This document shows, in pieces, positions 14,960 through 23,688 of a stretch of 64,000 bases of DNA. Both the position numbers and the translations under genes were made by a program. This DNA is from Promicromonospora sp042731755 (GTDB taxonomy: Bacteria > Actinomycetota > Actinomycetes > Actinomycetales > Cellulomonadaceae): contig NZ_JBHWLR010000004.1 in NCBI RefSeq assembly GCF_042731755.1, positions 310,001 to 374,000 on the forward strand. The letters are read 5' to 3'. Under the pieces are notes generated by a model. The model was not told the DNA's origin. It did no database searches and worked only from the letters and a program-made list of their open reading frames with translations. Every line of letters begins with the position of its first letter. Within the stretch, counting starts at the first letter, position 1.

Positions 14960-17599
14960 CAGCCTCGACGGGACGAAGACGCCCAGAACCGGCTCCGTGT
15001 GGGTGCTCGTTCGCGTCAGGTTCGTGTAGTTCGCACGAGCCCCGGTCACGGCCACGCTGATTCGCTTGCCCAGCGCTGACTCGGGAACAGCGAGACTCGA
15101 CCTCGTGGCGCCGGCGATCGGTACACCATCGGCCATCCACAGATATGTCGTCGAGGAAGGGACCGGTGTCCACGTTCCTCGGTTCGCGGTGAGCGTTGCG
15201 CCGACCTGGGCTGTCCCGACGATAGTGACGGCAGGAGCCGAGAAAGCCGCTCGAGCCACCTCGATCTGCTGGGATACAGCGGACGGCTTCAGAAGGTCCG
15301 ATCCGAGGTACGAGATCTCAAGTTGATGAGTACCCGCGGACACGCCACTCAGCAGCACCGGAACGGACACGCTGGCGCCGGAGGTACCAATACGGTCGGC
15401 GCGACCGACCTCCACACCATCGATCTTGGCCACGAGCTCGCCTTCGACATCAGTAATGGTGCTGGGAACGACCGTGACACCGACGGAGGTGTCCCGGCCA
15501 TACTCGAACCTGTTGGAGGTGGCGATACGGATCGAGGTGGGGGCCTTGCGGATCGTCAGTGTTCCGGACCATTGGGAGGGCAGCGTTTCACCCGTGGGAT
15601 GAGCAAGGTCCCAGTCGGGGGTCGGGACCCAGCGAACCGTGACCGGGTGCTCGCCAGGCGGCATCTTGTCGAGATGCACGTACACCAGGTCGGTCAGAAC
15701 ACCCGAGCCGTCGTCCCAGAGCTGACCGGACGAACCCAGCACTGTGCCGTCCGAAGCAAGGATCTCAAAGCTGCCGACCCCCAGGCGTGAGCCGTCGCGG
15801 GTCCTGACCGACACGTCGACGCCGAGCAGTGCGCTGTAGTCCGCATAGTCGGCGACCAGTTCGGACTCTGCAGTCGTCGCTGTCTCTGGCGTAGGCAGGA
15901 CCGTCACCGTGCCCACCCATGATGTCGAAGCAGCCGGTCCCTCGGACCGATAGTCGACACGGACCCGCTGCCTGCCACCGACGGGGAGCACGCTCGTATC
16001 GATCTTCAGGCGCCCCTCATAGGAGCTTGTGCTCAGCGCCTCACCGGTGGCTTCGGCAATCACCCTGACCGAGCCCTCCTCGGTCGAGACACCGCCTTCG
16101 GCTGTCACGTGGGTCTGCACGTAGACGCCGGACTCACCCACGCTCCAGGACTCTGGCATATCGACAGTCAGCGTCGAGGGCCTCTGCGACTGCACGACGA
16201 AGTCGACCGGAAGCACGGCGGTCGTGAACGGCGGGCCGTCAAACCTCAGCGCGCGGCGGTACGTGCCCGCCGGGGAACCGCGAAAGGTGAACGCCACGCG
16301 ACCGTCCACGACCTTCTTGGGATCTCCCCACCACGTGGTGCCGTCATCGCGCACGTCTCCGAGGCGCACCCAGCCGGATGGCGACGTCCCGTCCCCTGCC
16401 CTGACAGCCACCTCGACGTCGGTCAGCTGGTTGTAGTTGACAGTGGTAGGTGACGTGACCTCCAGCTCGACCGCTGCCGCGTTGCCGGCTCGGATGAGCC
16501 ACTTCTCCGATCCGTACTCGGAGACTGCGACCGCACCGAGCGGGCCGGGAAGATCGGGCGGCGGAGCGGCCTCGGCTCCACCCCACGTCAGGACCGTCCC
16601 GTCGTCGAGAACCGCGGCGCCGCCAGAACCGTGCTCCGCAGTGGGGTACGTAACGTGTGCGGAAAGGCCGACCACAGCTCGTCCGGCCGGGACAGCAGGG
16701 GGCTCGGGAGCGGACCCGAAACCAACGATGACGTTGTCGTCGCGAAGGGCGTACCCAAACCCCTGAGCGTTACCGTCCGGGCCGCGCGCAACGTCAACGC
16801 CCACGAAACGAGTGCCCGCGGCCGGCGTGACCACCTGGGCGCTACTGCTGCCGTAGCGGCAGTACACGACGGCGCCGTCCGAACGAACCGCGGCCCAGCT
16901 GAGATGGTCCGCATTGATAGCCGTGTACTTGATCCCCGCTGGCGGTATGAACGCATCGGTACACGTCAAGGGGAGTGAACTGGACCACCCGGCTTTGATG
17001 CCGACAATCTGCCCGTCCGACCTGACGGCATAGGCACCAGCCAGTCCGACGTCGACCGCGCCGTAGGACATTCCGGCAGGCAGAGCCGGCACTTGCGGCG
17101 TCAGCACGTTTGGCCGGAGCACCGTGACGAGCGCACCGTCTGAGCGAAGGAGGAAGCTCGCGCCGTTCTGTCCTGCGGACACCGCTGTGTAGTCAAGGCC
17201 GTCGGGAAGCTCGGGGACCACGGGTTGCGACTGTCGATCGTCGTCCACCAACCCGACGACTCGGCCGTCGCTGCGCAAGAACATTGTGATCACAGCGCTT
17301 CCCGTGCTGCCGGCCGAGACCGCTGTGTGCGTCACACCGGGAGGCAGTTCCCATGCGTACGTAGTGTCGTCGTCCGCCCTGAGGCCGAGACCGGCGCCCC
17401 ATGGCACCGCCTGGCCACCGTTGTCGGCGGGGGTGCCCTCCTGAACGAACCGGGGCGTCTCCACGGATGCATCTGCGACAGCTGTTGCGGCGGCAGGCTC
17501 TACTGCCAGCCCGACGACTAGGGCACCCGCAGCGCCGAAAGCAAGGAGTGATGAGAACGCCCGTCGCAACTGGGAGCGATCTCCGAACGACCGTGACAT
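14441..17599 (-). CDS. Secreted RCC1-like propeller / Ig-like repeat protein, paralog C (long form)
   Basis: A 1052-aa exported protein, first in the three-gene tandem array. ATG 17599 (MSRSFGDRSQLRRAF, then a hydrophobic core ending in PAAATAVA) has GGAG 7 nt upstream and is preferred over the ATG at 17674. It shares the post-signal motif FVQEGTPA, RCC1-like units such as YTAVSAGQNGASFLLRSDGA (about 55-400) and the CTD...VVYCRYG cysteine pair. It differs from A and B in having more Ig-like domains (about 400-780) and three, not two, C-terminal repeats. The last two of these are nearly identical to those of A and B. Gaps to the next genes are 47 and 49 bp, so one transcript C-B-A is likely. 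No anchor motif is visible. Confidence 0.84.
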   Translation of the reverse strand: MSRSFGDRSQLRRAFSSLLAFGAAGALVVGLAVEPAAATAVADASVETPRFVQEGTPADNGGQAVPWGAGLGLRADDDTTYAWELPPGVTHTAVSAGSTGSAVITMFLRSDGRVVGLVDDDRQSQPVVPELPDGLDYTAVSAGQNGASFLLRSDGALVTVLRPNVLTPQVPALPAGMSYGAVDVGLAGAYAVRSDGQIVGIKAGWSSSLPLTCTDAFIPPAGIKYTAINADHLSWAAVRSDGAVVYCRYGSSSAQVVTPAAGTRFVGVDVARGPDGNAQGFGYALRDDNVIVGFGSAPEPPAVPAGRAVVGLSAHVTYPTAEHGSGGAAVLDDGTVLTWGGAEAAPPPDLPGPLGAVAVSEYGSEKWLIRAGNAAAVELEVTSPTTVNYNQLTDVEVAVRAGDGTSPSGWVRLGDVRDDGTTWWGDPKKVVDGRVAFTFRGSPAGTYRRALRFDGPPFTTAVLPVDFVVQSQRPSTLTVDMPESWSVGESGVYVQTHVTAEGGVSTEEGSVRVIAEATGEALSTSSYEGRLKIDTSVLPVGGRQRVRVDYRSEGPAASTSWVGTVTVLPTPETATTAESELVADYADYSALLGVDVSVRTRDGSRLGVGSFEILASDGTVLGSSGQLWDDGSGVLTDLVYVHLDKMPPGEHPVTVRWVPTPDWDLAHPTGETLPSQWSGTLTIRKAPTSIRIATSNRFEYGRDTSVGVTVVPSTITDVEGELVAKIDGVEVGRADRIGTSGASVSVPVLLSGVSAGTHQLEISYLGSDLLKPSAVSQQIEVARAAFSAPAVTIVGTAQVGATLTANRGTWTPVPSSTTYLWMADGVPIAGATRSSLAVPESALGKRISVAVTGARANYTNLTRTSTHTEPVLGVFVPSRLPSVAGTVQVGKTLTANRWTWSPTPTAVTYQWRLDGKAVSGATSKTWTVPASAKGKKVSVAITGSKTGYTSKTLVSPATAAVKAGAFVAPATKITGTTKVGSTLKAVRGTWTPQPSTVKYQWKVGGVVVKGATNYFFKVPASAKGKRVAVVVTGSRTGYVTKTVTSALTSAIR

Positions 17600-17812
17600 G
17601 GCTGCGCTCCGGGTGGAGTGGGGAGGATGGCGTTCGGAATGTATCGCCTGAGAAGCCACAAAACCGTCACTCACCAGGCGAATCCCCGGGTGAAATGAGT
17701 TTCACGCAAGAAACAGCACCGATGCATGACCAGAGCGCACGCATTACTTGGACAGCAAGGAACCAAGACCTGTCTGCTCACCGCCTCACACCCGGGTGCG
17801 ACACTGTCCTGC

Positions 17813-20422
17813 GTGCCCGACGTCCCCACTCACCCCCTCCTCGACGTGCTCCTCGCCGGTGGCGCGCGCGCCGAGCGGCTGACGGCGTCGCGCACGTTCC
17901 CGGAGCGCACGGCCGAGCACGCGGACTGGCCAGACTGGGCGGACGCGACCGTGGTGCAGGGGTACCGGAGGCTCGGCGTGGACCGGCCGTGGACGCACCA
18001 GGCCGTGGCCGCCGACCTGGTGCACCGGGGTCGGCACACCGCGCTGGCCACGTCCACAGGGTCGGGCAAGTCGCTCGCGTTCTGGCTGCCCGCACTGTCG
18101 GCGGTCCGTACCGCGGCGGCCGCCGCGACCCTCGACCCCGGGAACATCGCCTCGGCGCACGTGCGGCCCACGACCATCTACCTCAGCCCCACCAAGGCGC
18201 TGGCCGCCGACCAGCTCAGCGCGCTCGAACGCGTCCTCGACGCGGCCGGCACGCGCGACGTGCGCGTCGCCACGTGCGACGGCGACACCTCGCGCGAGGA
18301 GCGGTCCTGGGTCCAGGACCACGCCGACGTCGTCCTGACCAACCCCGACTTTCTGCACTACGCCCTGCTGCCCAACCATCGTCGCTGGTCACGGCTGCTC
18401 AAGGGGCTGCGGTACGTCGTCGTCGACGAGGGGCACGCGTACCGCGGCGTCTTCGGCGCGCACGTCTCGCTGGTGCTGCGCCGGCTCGCGCGGCTCGCGG
18501 CGCGGTACGGGGAGGGCTCGCCCACGTTCGTGGTCGCCTCGGCGACGACGGCGGAGCCCGCCGTCAGCGCGGCCCGTCTCATCGGGGTGTCGCCCGACGA
18601 CGTCACGGCCGTCACCGAGGACGCCTCGCCGTCGGGACGCCGGACCGTGGTGCTGTGGCAGCCGCCGGAGATCGCCTCCTGGCGCCCGCCTGTGGACGGT
18701 GCTGCCGCGGAGGCCTCCGGCGGGCCCCGGGATGAACCGATCTCGATGCAACGCGCCGACCCCAACGAGCCCGACCCCTGGGCGCTGCCCGGCGAAGACT
18801 CGGAGGCCGACCCCGTCGCGACCACCGCGCCGCCGGAGCATCCGCGCCGGTCGGCCACCGCGGAGGTCGCCGACCTGCTGGCCGACCTCGCCGAGGCCGG
18901 CGCCCGCAGCCTCGCGTTCACGCGGTCGCGGCGCGGGGCGGAGTCGGTGGCCCAGCAGGCCCGCGACCACCTGCGGCACTCCGCACCCGAGGCCGGCCGC
19001 CGGATCGCCGCCTACCGCGGCGGCTACCTTCCCGAGGAGCGCCGCGAGCTGGAGCAGGCCCTGCGCACGGGCGAGCTGCTCGGCCTGGCGACCACCAACG
19101 CGCTGGAGCTGGGCGTGGACATCTCCGGCCTCGACGCGGTGCTCATCGCGGGCTGGCCCGGCACCCGCATGTCGCTGTGGCAGCAGGCGGGCCGCGCGGG
19201 GCGGGCCGGAGCGGACGGCCTGGTCGCCTTCGTCGCGCGCGAGGACCCGCTCGACACCTACCTCGTGACCCACCCGGAGGCCGTGTTCGACGCCCCGCTC
19301 GAGGCCACGGTGTTTGATCCGGCGAACCCGCACGTGCTGGCGCCGCACCTGTGCGCGGCGGCCCAGGAAGCCCCGCTGCGGTCCGAGGACCTCGCGGCGT
19401 TCGGCGACGCCGGCCACGTGCGCGGGATCCTCGACGTGCTGGTCGCCCGGGGCGCGCTCCGGCGTCGGACCTCCGGGTGGTACTGGACCCACCACCAGCC
19501 CGCCGCGGGTCTGACCGACCTGCGCGGCGCGGGCGGCACGCCCGTGCGCGTGGTCGAACAGGGCACGGGCCGGATGCTCGGCACGGTCGACGCGGCCTCC
19601 GCGGACGGTCAGGTGCACGACGGCGCCGTCTACGTGCACCAGGGCACCACCTACGTGGTGGCGCACCTCGACCTGACCGACCACACCGCCGTCGTGCAGC
19701 GGCGGCGGCTCGACTACGGGACGTGGTCGCGGTCGGTCATGTCGGTGGCGATCGAGGGGTGGGACCAGTCGCCTGACGGCGGCCCCGCGGCGGCCCAGGA
19801 AGACGACGGTCCCGGCCACGACCTGGTCACCCGCGAGTGGGGACCGGTGACGTGGGGGCTCGGCCCCGTGGAGGTGACGTCGCAGGTGGTGAGCTTCCAG
19901 CGCCGTCGTGTCCCGGACATGCAGGTGCTGGGGACGGAGCAGCTCGAGCTCCCCGAGCACACCCTCGGGACGGTCGCGGTCTGGTGGTCGGTCCCGGAGT
20001 TCGTGCTGCGGGCCGCGGACATCTCGCCCGAGCAGGCGCCGGGCGCGCTCCACGCGGCGGAGCACGCTTCGATCGGGCTGCTGCCGCTGCTCGCGACGTG
20101 CGACCGCTGGGACCTCGGCGGGGTCTCGACCGAGCTGCACCCCGACACCGGTGAGGCCACGGTGTTCGTCTACGACGCCTACCCGGGCGGCGCGGGCTTC
20201 GCGGAACGGGCCTACGACCTGGGCGCGACGTGGCTGCGGGCGACCCGCGACGCGATCGCGGCCTGTCCCTGCGCGGACGGCTGCCCGGCGTGCGTGCAGT
20301 CGCCCAAGTGCGGCAACTACAACGCGCCGCTCCACAAGGACGCCGCGGTGCGGCTCCTGGACGCCGTGCTGTCCCACGACCCGCGGGCGGCGACGCCGGC
20401 GGGCGACCTGCCGACGCCGTAG
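17813..20422 (+). CDS. DEAD/DEAH helicase with C-terminal DUF1998 zinc domain (MrfA/Hrq1-like)
   Basis: An SF2 helicase of about 869 aa. Walker A is ALATSTGSGKS near residue 87, the DEAH-type box is VVVDEGHAYRG, and the motif III equivalent is VASATTAEP. Helicase C has RSLAFTRSRRGAESVA, TTNALELGVDISGLDAV and QQAGRAGRAG. The C-terminal DUF1998 cysteine cluster CPCADGCPACVQSPKCGNYN near residue 825 binds metal in MrfA, a repair helicase for mitomycin-type lesions. GTG 17813 is chosen because the 29 codons before it (from ATG 17726) have much lower GC. An acidic insert of about 70 residues (bases about 18690-18850) separates the two helicase halves. It is divergent from the secreted-protein array. 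Confidence 0.92.
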   Translation: MPDVPTHPLLDVLLAGGARAERLTASRTFPERTAEHADWPDWADATVVQGYRRLGVDRPWTHQAVAADLVHRGRHTALATSTGSGKSLAFWLPALSAVRTAAAAATLDPGNIASAHVRPTTIYLSPTKALAADQLSALERVLDAAGTRDVRVATCDGDTSREERSWVQDHADVVLTNPDFLHYALLPNHRRWSRLLKGLRYVVVDEGHAYRGVFGAHVSLVLRRLARLAARYGEGSPTFVVASATTAEPAVSAARLIGVSPDDVTAVTEDASPSGRRTVVLWQPPEIASWRPPVDGAAAEASGGPRDEPISMQRADPNEPDPWALPGEDSEADPVATTAPPEHPRRSATAEVADLLADLAEAGARSLAFTRSRRGAESVAQQARDHLRHSAPEAGRRIAAYRGGYLPEERRELEQALRTGELLGLATTNALELGVDISGLDAVLIAGWPGTRMSLWQQAGRAGRAGADGLVAFVAREDPLDTYLVTHPEAVFDAPLEATVFDPANPHVLAPHLCAAAQEAPLRSEDLAAFGDAGHVRGILDVLVARGALRRRTSGWYWTHHQPAAGLTDLRGAGGTPVRVVEQGTGRMLGTVDAASADGQVHDGAVYVHQGTTYVVAHLDLTDHTAVVQRRRLDYGTWSRSVMSVAIEGWDQSPDGGPAAAQEDDGPGHDLVTREWGPVTWGLGPVEVTSQVVSFQRRRVPDMQVLGTEQLELPEHTLGTVAVWWSVPEFVLRAADISPEQAPGALHAAEHASIGLLPLLATCDRWDLGGVSTELHPDTGEATVFVYDAYPGGAGFAERAYDLGATWLRATRDAIAACPCADGCPACVQSPKCGNYNAPLHKDAAVRLLDAVLSHDPRAATPAGDLPTP

Positions 20423-20519
20423 CGACGCTTACCCCGACGTAACCGCGCAGCCTTCCTTATGCGACATTCACCCGATATGTTCCCCCGGACCAAGCCGTTC
20501 GTCGCGAGGGAGCACGCCG

Positions 20520-22523
20520 ATGCGAGTCCACCACGTCCGGGCGAAGCAGGTCGCCGCCGCCGTCGTCGCCGCACTCACGGGACTGGCCCTGGCCGCCGGA
20601 ACGGTTCCCGCGGCGGCGGTTCCAACAGTTCCCGCGGCTGAGGCGCCGGCCGCCGAGACTCCGGCCGCTGAAGCGCCGGCCCCTCAAGTGCCGGCCGCCG
20701 AGATTCCGGCCGAGACCCCGTACGTCCTCGACGACGACGGCGTCACGGCCCCCGTCTACGACTACGCGGGCGCGGTCCGCGAGTCGGTGAACGTGATCGC
20801 GCCGGACCTGGACGGCGACGGCGACGCCGAGGAGATCCGCGCCGACATCATCCGCCCCGCCGAGCTCGACGGCGTCGCCGAGGTGCCCGTCGTGATGGAC
20901 GCCAGCCCGTACTACACATGCTGCGGCCGCGGCAACGAGAGCGAGCTCAAGCAGTACGACGCGGCCGGGGACCCGGCGCTGTTCCCGCTCTACTACGACA
21001 ACTGGTTCGTGCCGCGCGGATACGCGTACGTGGCGGTGGACATGGCCGGGACCGGCTGGTCCACGGGCTGTACGGACCATGGCGGGCCCTCCGACGTGCT
21101 CTCGGTGAAGGCCGTGGTGGACTGGCTGAACGGCAGGGCGACGGCGGTGGACCCCGACACCGGGGAGCCCGTGGTCGCCGACTGGACCACGGGGAAGACC
21201 GGCATGATCGGCAAGTCCTACGACGGCACGCTCGCCAACGGCGTCGCCGCGACCGGCGTCGAGGGGCTGGAGACGATCGTGCCGATCGGCGCGATCAGCT
21301 CCTGGTACGACTACGACCGGGCGCAGGGCCTCCCCTTCTCGGCGAACTACCCGCGATTCCTCATGGGCTACGTGGCCGGCGGCCGGCACGTCGCGACGGA
21401 CTGCTCGGCGATCACCGAGGCACTGAACACGGCGGCCGACGACGCGTCCGGCGCCCACAACGCCTTCTGGGCCGAACGCGACTACCGCTCCGGCTCCATG
21501 TTCGACGCCTCGCAGGTCACCGCCAGCGTCTTCGTCGTGCACGGCGCGCAGGACACCAACGTCGACACCCCCAACTTCTCCCGCTGGTGGACGGCGCTCG
21601 GCGAGCAGGGCGTGGAGCGCAAGCTGTGGCTCACGCGGCTGGGGCACGTCGACCCGTTCGACTCGGACCGGGCCGAGTGGGTCGACACCCTGCACCGTTG
21701 GTTCGACCACGAGCTGCTCGGTGTGGACAACGAGATCACCGACGAGCCCGCGGTGCGGGTCGAGGTCGCCCCGAACGAGGTCGTCACCTCGGACACCTGG
21801 CCCGTCACGGACCGCACCGCACGGCTGCGGCCGCGTGCGGACGGCAGCCTCGCGCTCGGCGCACGCGGCCGCGCGGCCGACGCCGGCTGGGTGAACGCCC
21901 CGAACCAGACCTTCAACACCGCTCTGACCGCGGGCACCAACCCGAACCGGCTGCTCTTCCGCACCGGCACGCTGACGGACGACCTGCGGCTCTCAGGGGC
22001 GGCATCGGTGACGACGACCGTCACCCACGGCGCACCGACCGGCCAGATCACGGTGGGGCTCGTCGACTACGGCGTGATGGACCGGGTGCTCACCGGTGGC
22101 GAGGGCGCGACGACCCTCGGCACCGAGTCCTGCTACGGCGAGTCCGCCGGGGTCGACGACGCCTGCTACCGCGACGTGGTCCGGAACATCGGGTCCACGG
22201 AGCTCCAGGTGCTGGGTCGCGGCTGGGCCCGCCTCGACGGTGCCGGCACGCACACCGTGACCGTCGAGATGCAGACGAACGACCTGGTCGTCCCCGCCGG
22301 GCACCAGCTCGGGCTCGTGGTCATGGGCACCGACCGGGGCGCCACCGTGACCGTGGACCGCGCGGCGACGCAGTACTCGGTCGACCTCGGCGCCACGACG
22401 CTGAACCTGCCCGTGTCCGGTCCGATGACGAGCTTCACACCCGGCCACAGCCTGGTGCCGGACGCCGCCGACGTCACCCGGTCGGCGCTCCTGCCCGAGA
22501 CCCGGGTGGTCGTGCCGCGGTGA
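20520..22523 (+). CDS. Secreted X-Pro dipeptidyl-peptidase-like S15 family hydrolase
   Basis: A 667-aa exported serine hydrolase. The N-terminus is a signal peptide followed by an Ala/Pro-rich linker (about residues 28-65) made of degenerate PAAEAPAAET units. The alpha/beta-hydrolase core has TGKTGMIGKSYDGT with nucleophile S233, VVHGAQDTNVD with D345 and RLGHVDPF with H376, in the order expected of the S15/CocE group. A C-terminal jelly-roll domain (about 430-667) completes the X-Pro dipeptidyl-peptidase architecture. The likely role is release of Xaa-Pro dipeptides from extracellular peptides; acyl-ester substrates are possible. ATG 20520 has GAGGGA 8 nt upstream. There is a hairpin terminator just after the stop. 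Confidence 0.92.
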   Translation: MRVHHVRAKQVAAAVVAALTGLALAAGTVPAAAVPTVPAAEAPAAETPAAEAPAPQVPAAEIPAETPYVLDDDGVTAPVYDYAGAVRESVNVIAPDLDGDGDAEEIRADIIRPAELDGVAEVPVVMDASPYYTCCGRGNESELKQYDAAGDPALFPLYYDNWFVPRGYAYVAVDMAGTGWSTGCTDHGGPSDVLSVKAVVDWLNGRATAVDPDTGEPVVADWTTGKTGMIGKSYDGTLANGVAATGVEGLETIVPIGAISSWYDYDRAQGLPFSANYPRFLMGYVAGGRHVATDCSAITEALNTAADDASGAHNAFWAERDYRSGSMFDASQVTASVFVVHGAQDTNVDTPNFSRWWTALGEQGVERKLWLTRLGHVDPFDSDRAEWVDTLHRWFDHELLGVDNEITDEPAVRVEVAPNEVVTSDTWPVTDRTARLRPRADGSLALGARGRAADAGWVNAPNQTFNTALTAGTNPNRLLFRTGTLTDDLRLSGAASVTTTVTHGAPTGQITVGLVDYGVMDRVLTGGEGATTLGTESCYGESAGVDDACYRDVVRNIGSTELQVLGRGWARLDGAGTHTVTVEMQTNDLVVPAGHQLGLVVMGTDRGATVTVDRAATQYSVDLGATTLNLPVSGPMTSFTPGHSLVPDAADVTRSALLPETRVVVPR

Positions 22524-22532
22524 CGCGCGCCT

Positions 22533-22560
22533 GCCGCGGGGAGGTACGCCTCCCCGCGGC
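22533..22560. terminator. Perfect 12-bp hairpin between convergent genes
   Basis: GCCGCGGGGAGG and its complement flank a TACG loop between the S15 peptidase stop and the leftward XRE gene stop. There is no U-tract; it is likely a bidirectional terminator. Confidence 0.7.
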
Positions 22561-22565
22561 GAGGA

Positions 22566-22799
22566 CTACTCGCCCAGCCGCTTGAACGGGCTCGTCGAGA
22601 AGACCACCTCGACCGCCACGCCGAAGTACTCCGCGATGCGCAGCGCGAGGAACAGCGACGGGCTGTACTCGCCCCGTTCGAGGTAGCCCACGGTCTGGTA
22701 GTGCACGCCGAGCGCGTCGGCGAGCTCCCGCCGCGAGATACCGCGTTCGGCACGCAGCATCGCTATGCGGTTGTGGACGACGTCGGACTGCTCCCCCAC
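22566..22799 (-). CDS. Small XRE-family HTH regulator in ABC operon
   Basis: A 77-aa Cro/C1-type DNA-binding protein with HNRIAMLRAERGISRRELADALGVHYQTVGYLERGEYSPSL, a complete five-helix HTH and little else. It ends in KRLGE. GTG 22799 starts 4 bp after the permease stop and has AAGGGG upstream. Proteins of this size are common as the last gene of ABC-2 exporter operons and probably control the operon. It is the third and last gene of the ATPase-permease-regulator set. Confidence 0.9.
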   Translation of the reverse strand: MGEQSDVVHNRIAMLRAERGISRRELADALGVHYQTVGYLERGEYSPSLFLALRIAEYFGVAVEVVFSTSPFKRLGE

Positions 22800-22803
22800 C
22801 AGC

Positions 22804-23688
22804 TCAGTACCCCTTGGCCATGTAACGCTCCCGCGCCGCCGCCACCGTGGAACCCGACTCCCGCCGGGCCATCCTGCGAAGCACGATCGGCGCGAGCACC
22901 ATACCCACAACCGCCCAGAGACCGAGCACCGCGAACATCTCGGCCGTGCGCCACGACTCGCCGATCTCCGCCGTGACCATGCTCTCGGGAAGCATCGCCG
23001 ACCGGGCGCCCAGCCCGAGCCAGTAGTACGGGAACACCTGTCCCACCCACTGCAGCCACTCGGGCAGCGCCGTGATCGGGTAGAAGATCCCGGACGGCAC
23101 GATCAGGAGCATGGAACCCAGGAACAGCAGCCCCGTCTGCGAGGCGCTCCTGAACAGCGACCCGAGCGCCACGCTGATCGGCACGGTGGCGACCATCCCG
23201 ACCAGGAAGACCAGCGTCAGCAGGACGACGGTGCGGCCGTCGAGCCGCAGCTCTCCCGCGACAGTGACGGCGGGGATGACCAGCACGATCAGGCCCACCA
23301 GGGTGGTCAGCGCGAACATCAGGATCTTGCCGACCAGGTAGCCCAGCATCCCGTTGGGCGTCGCCTTGGCCCGGAGCAGCGTCCCGTCCTCCCGGTCGAC
23401 GGCGATCGTGCTGGCGGGGCCGGTCAGCCCGCCGAACGCGATGCTCATGCCGACCAGGCTCGGCAGCACCATGGCACCCAGCGCGAAGTCGGTGCCAGGG
23501 ACGGTGCTGCCCCGCATGAACAGCAGGACCACCGCGTAGATGACCGGGAACGCGAGGATCCAGACGAGGTCGCTCGCGCTCGTGACCGAGTACTTGGTCT
23601 CGAGCCAGCCCCGGACTAGCCCGGCCCGGACGGCAGCCCGGCGCGCGTCATTCTGCGTGCGCCTGTCGGCGGTCGCGGTCGCGGTCAT
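22804..23688 (-). CDS. ABC-2 type exporter permease
   Basis: A 294-aa membrane protein with six hydrophobic segments in the ABC-2 layout. The C-terminal half holds the family pattern LFLGSMLLIVPSGIFYPITALPEWLQWVGQVFPYYWL near residues 195-235. There is an amphipathic N-terminal helix with a TKYS-type region. It overlaps the ATPase gene by 4 nt, so the two make one transporter. The substrate is unknown; related DrrB-like systems export drugs or lipids. Confidence 0.92.
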   Translation of the reverse strand: MTATATADRRTQNDARRAAVRAGLVRGWLETKYSVTSASDLVWILAFPVIYAVVLLFMRGSTVPGTDFALGAMVLPSLVGMSIAFGGLTGPASTIAVDREDGTLLRAKATPNGMLGYLVGKILMFALTTLVGLIVLVIPAVTVAGELRLDGRTVVLLTLVFLVGMVATVPISVALGSLFRSASQTGLLFLGSMLLIVPSGIFYPITALPEWLQWVGQVFPYYWLGLGARSAMLPESMVTAEIGESWRTAEMFAVLGLWAVVGMVLAPIVLRRMARRESGSTVAAARERYMAKGY

